NCBI GenBank assembly: GCA_018241265.1
Contig: JAFEEF010000087.1
Coordinates: forward strand, 1-49,622
DNA length: 49,622 nucleotides
Source: Pseudomonadota bacterium
GTDB taxonomy: Bacteria; Pseudomonadota; Gammaproteobacteria; Burkholderiales; Burkholderiaceae_C
Direction of reading: 5' to 3'
How positions within the stretch are numbered: position 1 is the first letter of the stretch; each line of letters begins with the position of its first letter. A program made the translations under genes and the position numbers. This document shows positions 15,602 to 22,444 of the stretch, piece after piece. Under the pieces are notes generated by a model. The model ran no database searches, was not told the origin of the DNA, and saw only the letters and a list, made by a program, of their open reading frames with translations.

Positions 15602-18406
15602 ATGAAGACCTTAGCCTCGCGCGATTGGCCGGTGATCTCCGTCCTGTTCGATCAGGCGCTCGACCTGCCGGCTTCCCAACGCGCGGCCTGGCTGGCGTCG
15701 CTCGCGGATGCCCATCGCGCCGCGCTCGAACGATTGCTTGCCGTCCACGCGCAGGCGGAGACCGAGAACTTCCTCGGCGAATTGCCGCGGGTCGGCATTG
15801 CACGCGAACCCGACCCTGCAGACTGCGAAGCGCTCGTTCGTACGATCGGGCCCTATCGCCTGATTCGCGAGTTGGGTCGAGGCGGCATGGGCAGCGTCTG
15901 GCTGGCCGAACGGGCCGATGGTCTGCTCCAGCGGCAGGTCGCGCTGAAACTGCCGCACCCTGGTCTGGCCACCCGGTCCTTCGCCGACCGCCTGGAGCGC
16001 GAACGCGACATCCTCGCGCCGCTGACGCACCCGCACATCGCGCGCCTGTACGACGCCGGTGTGTCGCCCGAGGGCCAGCCCTACATCGCGCTCGAGTACG
16101 TGCAGGGCAAGACGCTGATCGCGCACTGCGCCGACCACGGACTGGGCACGCGCGCGCGGGTCGTGCTGTTCCTGCAGGTACTGGCGGCGGTGCAGTACGC
16201 GCACGCGCATCTGGTGATCCACCGTGACCTGAAGCCTTCCAACGTGCTGGTCGACGAAGAAGGGCAGGTGCATCTGCTGGACTTCGGCGTCGCCAAACTG
16301 CTGGTCGACGGGCAGGCCGCGGCCACCGAGCTGACGCTGGATTCCGGTCTCGCCCTGACGCCGGACTATGCGTCGCCCGAGCAGATCGCCGGCGCGGCCA
16401 TCAGCATTGCGAGCGACGTCTACGCGCTGGGCGTGCTGCTGTACGAGTTGCTCGCCGGCGTGCGGCCCTACCACCTGCCGCGTTCAGGCCGGGCCATCCT
16501 CGAGCGCGCGGTGCAGGAGATCGACGTGCCGCCGCCGAGCGAGGCGGCGCGCGCGCAGGGTTCCGCCGACGCGGCCGCCGCACTGCGCGGCGACCTCGAC
16601 ACGATCGTGCTGAAGGCGATGAAGAAGCTGCCGGGAGAGCGGTATCCGACCGCCGACGCGCTGGCGCAGGATTTGACGCGCCACCTCGAAGGCGTGCCCG
16701 TGCTGGCTCGCCGCGATGCGTGGGGCTATCGCGCTGGCCGGTTCATCCGGCGCCACAGGGTCGCCGTCGCGGGCGCCGCGGTGGTGTTCGTGGCGCTCGG
16801 CGTCGGCCTCGCCGGCACGCTCTGGCAAGCGCGCCTGGCGGAGCGGCAGGCTCGACGCGCGCAGGCAGTGCAGAAATTTCTCGTCGGCCTCTTCAACGAG
16901 GCCGATCCGGCCAAGGCACAGGGCAGGGAGTTGACGGCGCGCCAGATGCTGGACCGGGGCCGCAGCGACGTGCAGGTCGAGCTGAACGACCAGTCGGAGC
17001 TGCAGACGGTTCTCGAAGGCCTGCTGGTCGATCTGTACACGAAGCTGGGCGACGAGAACAAGGTGCTGCCCATCGCCGAGGCGCTGCGCGATCGGGCGCT
17101 GCACAGCGCTGGTCCGAACAGCCTGGCGTACGGCGATGCGCTGTTCGCGCTAGGACGCGTGCACGGCGGCCTTGCCCACCATGCCCTGGCCTATGACCTC
17201 TACGGCCAGGCGCATCACGTGCTGGAGCAGCACGCGAAGGAGCGCGCGGGCGATCTGCTGCGCATCGAAGGCCATCAGGCGCAGCAACTGACGATGCTCG
17301 ACCGGCCCGCCGAGGCCATCGCGGTGGAGATCCGACTGCTGCCGAAGCTCGAGGCGCAGTTCGGACCGGGGAACTGGGAATTGCTGCGTCAACAGGCCAC
17401 GCTCGCCGGCATCTACTCCGATCAGGGGGAACACGCCAAAGCGGCGGACCTGATCGCGCAGGTGCTGCCGAAGCTGGACCGTGCCGACGCCCCCCATGCG
17501 CTGGACGCCGTCGAGCTGCGCATCGATCTGGGGTATGCGGTCTGGAACGCCCGCCGCTACGAGGACGCCCGCGTGTTGCTCGAGCGCGGCATCGCACAGG
17601 CCGATAGCCTGCTCGGGCCGGCGAACACGATGTCGGTCACTGCGCAGCGGACCCTCGGGCTGCTGTTCGCTTCGCAGGGCCGGTTCGAGCAGGCCGCGCA
17701 GACCTTCGCGGACAGCATCGAGCGGTCGCGGAGGCTGGGCGGCGAAGACTCCGCGCCAACGCGCTTCGCCGAGTCCTTTGCCGTTCCATCGCTCGTGATG
17801 GTCGGGCGTGGCCGGGAAGCACGAGAAATGGCCTTGCGATCGGTGGAACGCATGACGAGCATCGAGGGCATCTCCGCGTCGGTCGCACGCGGCTTCGATC
17901 GGCGAGTCGGCCTCGCCTGGGTGGCTGCGGGCGACTACCCGCGAGCGGTGCAAGTGCTCGAGGACGTGCTGGACCGCGAAGCCGAGGCGCACAGCGCCGA
18001 AGGCGGAGCACATGGAACCACTTTGCTCTACCTCGCCGGCGCGAGGGCGGGCCTGGGCCTGCAGGCGCAAGCCGCCGAAGCCGCAGGACTGGCGGCACAG
18101 GCGTTCGCGCAAGGCGCGCCCAACGTGGCCGGGCAGGCGCACGCCAAGTTGACGGAAGCGCTGGCACGGGCGCGACTCCATCAGCCGGTTGCGGCCGAGG
18201 CGCTGATCGAGCAAGCGCGGGTGCTGCTCGCGAAGGTACCCCAGCCGACCCCGACGGACCCCTTGTTCGTCGAACTGGTTCGCGCCGAGACGCTGCGCCA
18301 GACCGCGTCGCAAGCGGAAGCGCAGCGCGTCGAGCGCGCTGCCCGCGATCGCCTCGAGGTGATCTCGGGAGCGGTGCCCTCGAACCCGTTGCTGCTGGTC
18401 TTCTGA
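15602..18406 (+). CDS. transmembrane Ser/Thr protein kinase with C-terminal tetratricopeptide-type region
   Basis: 934 residues. Residues about 85-365 are a complete Hanks-type kinase: glycine loop LGRGGMGSVW (G92-G97), K116 in VALKLP, HRDLKPSN with D209, DFG at 227-229, and the APE-equivalent SPE near 258. A membrane segment spans about 387-408 after a positively charged RRHR, so the kinase is cytoplasmic and the C-terminal 520 residues periplasmic. That half is Ala/Leu-rich helical and reads as tetratricopeptide-like repeats. It follows the ECF sigma gene by 27 bases, and the pair fits a sensor kinase activating its sigma factor by threonine phosphorylation. It ends five bases from the convergent secreted-protein operon. 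The signal sensed is unknown. Confidence 0.93.
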   Translation: MKTLASRDWPVISVLFDQALDLPASQRAAWLASLADAHRAALERLLAVHAQAETENFLGELPRVGIAREPDPADCEALVRTIGPYRLIRELGRGGMGSVWLAERADGLLQRQVALKLPHPGLATRSFADRLERERDILAPLTHPHIARLYDAGVSPEGQPYIALEYVQGKTLIAHCADHGLGTRARVVLFLQVLAAVQYAHAHLVIHRDLKPSNVLVDEEGQVHLLDFGVAKLLVDGQAAATELTLDSGLALTPDYASPEQIAGAAISIASDVYALGVLLYELLAGVRPYHLPRSGRAILERAVQEIDVPPPSEAARAQGSADAAAALRGDLDTIVLKAMKKLPGERYPTADALAQDLTRHLEGVPVLARRDAWGYRAGRFIRRHRVAVAGAAVVFVALGVGLAGTLWQARLAERQARRAQAVQKFLVGLFNEADPAKAQGRELTARQMLDRGRSDVQVELNDQSELQTVLEGLLVDLYTKLGDENKVLPIAEALRDRALHSAGPNSLAYGDALFALGRVHGGLAHHALAYDLYGQAHHVLEQHAKERAGDLLRIEGHQAQQLTMLDRPAEAIAVEIRLLPKLEAQFGPGNWELLRQQATLAGIYSDQGEHAKAADLIAQVLPKLDRADAPHALDAVELRIDLGYAVWNARRYEDARVLLERGIAQADSLLGPANTMSVTAQRTLGLLFASQGRFEQAAQTFADSIERSRRLGGEDSAPTRFAESFAVPSLVMVGRGREAREMALRSVERMTSIEGISASVARGFDRRVGLAWVAAGDYPRAVQVLEDVLDREAEAHSAEGGAHGTTLLYLAGARAGLGLQAQAAEAAGLAAQAFAQGAPNVAGQAHAKLTEALARARLHQPVAAEALIEQARVLLAKVPQPTPTDPLFVELVRAETLRQTASQAEAQRVERAARDRLEVISGAVPSNPLLLVF

Positions 18407-18411
18407 TCGGT

Positions 18412-18894
18412 TCACCATACCGTGGGCTCGATGTCGAACAACGCGGCGTTGGGCGGCAGCATGCAGGACACGACCTGCGAAGAGAACATCGGCACCTGTG
18501 ACGACGGCAGGCTCAGGTAGCCATCGAAGATCCCGCTGCCGTTGATCGACGAGGAACCCATGAGGACCCCGGTGTAGGCGTAGCTGTACAGCGTGCAGCT
18601 CACCGACTTTCCCGCCGCATTGCCGTCCACCCAGACGTACAGTGCGCTGCCGCTGGGGACTTCCATCGTCCGCACCACCGGACAAAGCACGGGAAGGTAG
18701 CCGGTCGAAGAACTGTTCCTGACGCCCCAGCTCGAGCGCACCAGCCCATCGAAGGCGCCGGTGTTGCTCACGAGGCCCGCGGGGCGGCAGAAGGTCGCCG
18801 CCTGCGTGGGTACCGCCTGGGCAGCATCGAGTCCGCCGAACAGTGCGGCAGCGGCCAGCGCGGCGCGCGATGCGATGGAAGGAGTGGTCGTCAT
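18412..18894 (-). CDS. small secreted protein, A-type copy 3
   Basis: 160 residues with a signal peptide (cleavage after AQA near residue 27). No named family recognised. It shares with the proteins at 19590-20030 and 20508-20993 four aligned cysteines (FCRPAG, VLCPVVR, SCTLYSYAYTG, SCMLPP), the VDG turn, the LPSSQVPMFSSQ segment and the closing LFDIEP. Four conserved cysteines suggest two disulphides in an exported, mostly beta protein. GGAG lies six bases before the ATG. It is last in the A-B-A-B-A operon and has no B-type partner after it. It ends five bases from the end of the kinase gene. Confidence 0.82.
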   Translation of the reverse strand: MTTTPSIASRAALAAAALFGGLDAAQAVPTQAATFCRPAGLVSNTGAFDGLVRSSWGVRNSSSTGYLPVLCPVVRTMEVPSGSALYVWVDGNAAGKSVSCTLYSYAYTGVLMGSSSINGSGIFDGYLSLPSSQVPMFSSQVVSCMLPPNAALFDIEPTVW

Positions 18895-18942
18895 GGTCAG
18901 CTCCGACTCTTTGTGGGGTGGGATGAGCGAGCCACGTCTCGG

Positions 18943-19593
18943 TCATCGGGTGAGGTAGAGCACCGTGGTCCGCTGTCCGTCGCCGAGATCCGAAGTGCCG
19001 CCGGCGACACGGGGCCATGTGGGCGCGAGCCGGCCGATCAGCTCGGGCAGACCCGTGGCAGGGCCATCGACTCCACCGATTTCGATGCGGCAACTGCTCG
19101 ACCGGCACTCGATCGAGCGAACCCCTCCGCGCAGCGCCTCGTCCGCGCCGGCGAACGCCTGGCGAACGCTGTCGAGCGCCGATCGGCTCGAGGCGGGGTC
19201 GTCGCGCTCGGCACGAAACGCCGACTCCGCTGCGGACATGCGGGTGCGCTCCACGCCTTCGGCTTCGGCCCGTGCCGCAGGGTCGCTTCGCGGGTCGCCG
19301 GCCGACTCTGCTTGGTGAGGGTCCTTCTGCGCCCGCGCTTGAAGATCCGAGACCTCCCGCCGGATCGCAGCCAGTGCGCCTTCGAGTCGCGCCACCCGTT
19401 CTTCGAGCGGTCGCACGCCCGCACTCGCCACCGCAGCGCGGCTCGGACTCGTGAGCGCCGAGTCGTTCGTCGGCGACCCGCCCTGCAGCGCGTCGGCGCG
19501 GGCGGACCCGGCGGCCGGATGGTCGTCACCGGAGCCGCCGCAGGCCGCCAAGAGGACCGCGATGCCGATGGATGCGAGCAGGGGCGGCTTCAC
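18943..19593 (-). CDS. putative lipoprotein, B-type copy 2
   Basis: 216 residues from a GTG start that overlaps the preceding TGA (GTGA), implying translational coupling. A lipobox LAAC places the lipidated cysteine at residue 18 (MKPPLLASIGIAVLLAAC). Residues about 60-90 are a heptad-like coiled coil (PLEERVARLEGALAAIRREV). The C-terminal 100 residues match the B-type protein at 20059-20511: VRQAFAGADEALRGGVRSIE, then CRSSSCRIEI, and the closing VLYLTR. The ECRSxSCR motif with two cysteines is the shared core. Family unrecognised. Likely anchored to the inner face of the outer membrane. Confidence 0.8.
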   Translation of the reverse strand: MKPPLLASIGIAVLLAACGGSGDDHPAAGSARADALQGGSPTNDSALTSPSRAAVASAGVRPLEERVARLEGALAAIRREVSDLQARAQKDPHQAESAGDPRSDPAARAEAEGVERTRMSAAESAFRAERDDPASSRSALDSVRQAFAGADEALRGGVRSIECRSSSCRIEIGGVDGPATGLPELIGRLAPTWPRVAGGTSDLGDGQRTTVLYLTR

Positions 19594-20030
19594 AGGTTCG
19601 GCTCGTAGTCGAAGAGGAAGACGCCCCCGCTGGAACCGGGCTGGCAGTACAGCGCCTGCGACGAGTACGGCGGAACCTGCGACGCCGGCAGGCCCACGAA
19701 GGCGTCCCAGCTTTGCGGCCACGGCGTCGCCGGCGGGTTGAACGATGCCGCGCCGAGCAGCGCTCCCGTATAGCTGTAGCTGTAGAGCGTGCAGGTGACC
19801 GGATAGGTCTGCGTATTGAATCCGTCCACCCGCAGGCCGAAGACGCCGCCTGCGGGAACTTCGGAGAGCCGTACGACCGGGCAGACGACCGGCGAGCCAT
19901 AGCCGCCGGTGCCGGCGGGAGCGCAGGCCGTGCCGCTCTGAGTCGTCGTGGCATGCGCAGGCCCGTAACCCGCGGCAAGGCAGCACGACAACGCACCGGT
20001 AGCCATGGCAGCGAGGAACCTTGCTTTCAT
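19590..20030 (-). CDS. small secreted protein, A-type copy 2
   Basis: 146 residues with signal peptide (cleavage near GPAHA, residue 27). Conserved A-type features are ACAPAG, VVCPVVRLSEVPAG, VDG, TCTLYSYSYTGALLG, LPASQVPPYSSQALYC and FLFDYEP near the end. The start at 20030 has AGGAG ten bases upstream and removes an unconserved upstream extension. Its TGA overlaps the GTG of the following B-type lipoprotein gene, so the A and B products are probably made in a fixed ratio. Function unknown; likely periplasmic, surface or extracellular. Confidence 0.82.
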   Translation of the reverse strand: MKARFLAAMATGALSCCLAAGYGPAHATTTQSGTACAPAGTGGYGSPVVCPVVRLSEVPAGGVFGLRVDGFNTQTYPVTCTLYSYSYTGALLGAASFNPPATPWPQSWDAFVGLPASQVPPYSSQALYCQPGSSGGVFLFDYEPNL

Positions 20031-20058
20031 GAGGCGATCTCCTGCTTGGAGGAACAGG

Positions 20059-20511
20059 TCAGCGGGACAGGTACAGCACGACTCGCCCGTCGGCGTCCGG
20101 CCCGTCCGGGCGAGTGACGCTCGCTCGCGGCAACGTGTCGGCAATCCGGTTGAGAACCGGGATCAGTTCGCTGTCGTCCGGACGAGGCGCGAGCACGTCG
20201 ACGAGTTCGACCCTGCAGCTGCGCGACCGGCACTCGACGCTGCGCAGGCGACTGCGCAGCGGCTCGCTGGCCCCTTCGAAGGCCCCGCGTACCTTGTCGA
20301 CGGTGCCCGCGACGAACGCCGCGTCCACCGGCTCGGCACGAAAGTCGGCTTCGCCGTCGGCGGCGCGCCGCCGCTCGGCGCGCGCGGCTTCGGCGCGCGC
20401 CTGGGCATCCATGCGCGGGCTCGCGGCTTCGTGAACGGCCGGGGCTGCCATCGGCAGCGCCGCGAGAAGGATGGCGAAGGTGCGTCGCACGCTGCACGCC
20501 AGGCCACTCAT
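20059..20511 (-). CDS. small exported protein, B-type copy 1
   Basis: 150 residues from the ATG at 20511, which overlaps the stop of the preceding A-type gene (ATGA). A signal peptide ends near MAAPA (residue 25) with no lipobox, unlike the second B copy. An Ala/Arg/Glu-rich helix (ARAEAARAERRRAADGEADF) leads into the conserved B core VRGAFEGASEPLRSRLRSVE, CRSRSCRVEL and closing VVLYLSR. The two cysteines of CRSRSC are shared with the B-type lipoprotein. The repeated A-B coupling suggests the products form a pair. Function unknown. Confidence 0.8.
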   Translation of the reverse strand: MSGLACSVRRTFAILLAALPMAAPAVHEAASPRMDAQARAEAARAERRRAADGEADFRAEPVDAAFVAGTVDKVRGAFEGASEPLRSRLRSVECRSRSCRVELVDVLAPRPDDSELIPVLNRIADTLPRASVTRPDGPDADGRVVLYLSR

Positions 20512-20993
20512 TGGACGGGCTCGAAGTCGAAGAGCCCTGCGCCGGGTCCAAGGAAGCAAATGAGGTACTGCGATGAATAGGGCGGCACCTGTGATGCCGG
20601 CAGCGTCATCTGCACGTCGAACACGCCGGAGGACATGCTCGAGCGCTGCGCACCGAGCAGGGCGTTGGTGTAGGAGTAGCTGTAGAGCGTGCAGAGGACG
20701 CCGGTGATGCCGCCGCTCGTGCCATCGATCCAGACGCCGAAGAGCCCGCCGGGCGCAACCTCGGTGGCACGGACGAGCGGACAGAGGACCGCCAGCTCAT
20801 CGGTCGGCGGATTCGACGATGAGCCGAAGACGCCGTTTGCGCCGTACGACAGGCTGTCACTACCCTGCTCGATCAGGTAGGGCACGCATGCAGTCGCGTG
20901 CTGAGTGGTCAGCGCGGCGGCCGGCATCGGGACGCCGAGCAGCGTGCACGACGCGAGCGCAGTGGTACTCATCAGCTTGGCGCAACGATCCAT
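20508..20993 (-). CDS. small secreted protein, A-type copy 1
   Basis: 161 residues with signal peptide (cleavage near PAAA-LTT, residue 27). It carries the four A-type cysteines (ACVPYL, VLCPLVRATEVAPGG, LCTLYSYSYTNALLG, ICFLGP), the VPPYSSQ segment and LFDFEP near the C-terminus. It is the first gene of the leftward operon; its RBS CAGGAG lies nine bases before the ATG. A 489-bp non-coding stretch precedes it and must hold the promoter. No family is recognised. The three A copies are clearly paralogous yet diverged mostly in the segment after the first cysteine. Confidence 0.82.
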   Translation of the reverse strand: MDRCAKLMSTTALASCTLLGVPMPAAALTTQHATACVPYLIEQGSDSLSYGANGVFGSSSNPPTDELAVLCPLVRATEVAPGGLFGVWIDGTSGGITGVLCTLYSYSYTNALLGAQRSSMSSGVFDVQMTLPASQVPPYSSQYLICFLGPGAGLFDFEPVQ

Positions 20994-21482
20994 GACTCCG
21001 CTCCTGTGCTTCGGCGGTTTTGCCGGCCGGCCCTTCGGCTCCGTTACCTACGGCGCCTTCAGGCTTCGGCGGCATGAACGCATTCACTCCGCACAAGCGG
21101 ACATGTCCGGGAAGCGGGTCCTGGATGCGGTCAGGCTGCGCAAATCTGGACACGCCTGAGGTGGAGCGGCCACGTCCGGTGCGCCCAGGCCTGCAACCGG
21201 ATACCCGTGACGACCGAGCAGAAGCGGCGGATGAAGGCGGTGGCGCGGTTCCGGGAGAAGCGGGAGCGTGGGGCGGAGGCCCGCCCCTGGCGGCTGCTGG
21301 CGGCTGCTGGCGGCCGAAGCCTCCCGTGCCGTGCGGGCAACGACCTCGGCGGCCAGACCTCGGCACGATCTCCACAATGCTGTGGATGGCGCCGGCTTCA
21401 CGTGCTAGGCAAACTGCCGCGAATGAGAGTGCTCAACGCCATGCCCTCGGCTGCGTCAACGCACGCCTGCCGAGGTGGACTA
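20994..21482. other. intergenic stretch without a convincing gene
   Basis: 489 bases between the secreted-protein operon and the LuxR gene, where no reading frame looks like a protein. It holds a perfect 12-bp palindrome CGGACATGTCCG (21098-21109) and the tandem decamer CGGCTGCTGG (21291-21310). Rightward frames such as the one beginning at 21207 (MTTEQKRRMKAVARF) lack any family resemblance. The upstream part should contain the promoter of the leftward operon. Confidence 0.6.
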
Positions 21483-22268
21483 TCAGGCTGCGACCGGAAC
21501 GCGCGCGCCGTTGATGGCGGGCGCGGCAGCGCGGCCAGCGGCTTCCCGATTGCTGGGCTGCGGCATTGCCTGGCGCGAAGCGCATCGCAGCTTGACCGGG
21601 ATTGGCGGCAACGTCGCCATCTCCCGCCTCAAGTGGTCGATGCCCTCCGTGTCGGTCTTGTCACGGATGCTGGCGATCTGTGTGCGCACCGTCGATACCG
21701 CGACCCCATGTACGCGGGCGATGTCCGTCGGGGACAGACCCTCGCACAACGCCTCGAGGACGTTGGTTTCGGTCAACGTCAGACCGTAGGTCGCGGCAAA
21801 CCCGATGATCGTCAGAGGCTCGCACAGGCGAGCGCGTCCGAGTGTCAGCATCACACCGTCCGTGCCCACCGGCAGGACCGACATACGGATACGACACTTG
21901 TCGGTGCCGAGTTCGATCAGCCTGCGGACGCCCCGGCGTGCACCGGCCAGTGCACAGGCCAGGGTCTGCGCATCGCGCGCATCGGAGGCGAGCAGCCGCC
22001 CGCGCGCGAGTTGCAGCGCCTGGCGGCGGTCCAACTCGCCGAGCGCTCGGTAGTTGGCGAACTGAACGTCGTCACGACCGTCGAGCAAGATGACGCCGTA
22101 GTCCAGCTCGTCGAGCACGAGCGCGAGCGCATCGGTCGGCATGCCGTCACCGATGAGCATCGCAAATTCCGCGGATGGCGCTCGAGCGCCCGTCATCGGA
22201 CCAGAGGTCTGTGCGCCCGTGGAAAGAGGTGCTCGCCCTTGAGTCGCTTCCAGGATCTGCTGACACAT
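21483..22268 (-). CDS. LuxR-type regulator (PAS-like sensor plus HTH)
   Basis: 261 residues. Residues about 45-145 resemble a PAS fold (LDELDYGVILLDGRDDVQFAN). Residues about 160-220 are a LuxR/GerE helix-turn-helix (LTLTETNVLEALCEGLSPTD, then IARVHGVAVSTVRTQIASIRDKT). The start at 22268 is chosen over two upstream ATGs because AGGAG lies seven bases before it. A 40-residue tail follows the HTH. It is divergent from the DyP-P450 operon across 176 bp and is the natural candidate for its regulation. Ligand unknown. Confidence 0.88.
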   Translation of the reverse strand: MCQQILEATQGRAPLSTGAQTSGPMTGARAPSAEFAMLIGDGMPTDALALVLDELDYGVILLDGRDDVQFANYRALGELDRRQALQLARGRLLASDARDAQTLACALAGARRGVRRLIELGTDKCRIRMSVLPVGTDGVMLTLGRARLCEPLTIIGFAATYGLTLTETNVLEALCEGLSPTDIARVHGVAVSTVRTQIASIRDKTDTEGIDHLRREMATLPPIPVKLRCASRQAMPQPSNREAAGRAAAPAINGARVPVAA

Positions 22269-22311
22269 GTTGCGCTCCTGCATCGGATTGCCCGACTTGC
22301 AGCGCAATTTC

Positions 22312-22415
22312 TTACGTTCGGCTCTTCAGGTCTTTGGGCCGATGCTGAAACCTGTATCCCTAGAAGCGAAGTTGCAACGATGCGGGTCGCACATGCGATG
22401 CCCGTCGGAACGTAA
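22312..22415. promoter_or_regulatory. mirror-image 8-bp sites between LuxR gene and DyP operon
   Basis: TTACGTTC at 22312-22319 and its exact reverse complement GAACGTAA at 22408-22415 lie 43 and 29 bases upstream of the two divergent starts. Their symmetric placement suggests one regulator bound in each promoter, most simply the LuxR-type product. Seen directly; function inferred. Confidence 0.35.
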
Positions 22416-22444
22416 CAGCGCGGTCCACTTTCAAGGAGAGCCTC

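Noticed and set aside
18412-20993. A-B pairs as toxin-antitoxin modules
   Set aside because: Both partners carry export signals and are 146-216 residues long with several cysteines. A cytoplasmic toxin-antitoxin pair does not fit, and effector-immunity has no supporting motif.
21207-22415. Rightward 402-codon frame as a transposase-like gene
   Set aside because: Most of it is antisense to the LuxR gene and no transposase motif (DDE or DEDD) is present.
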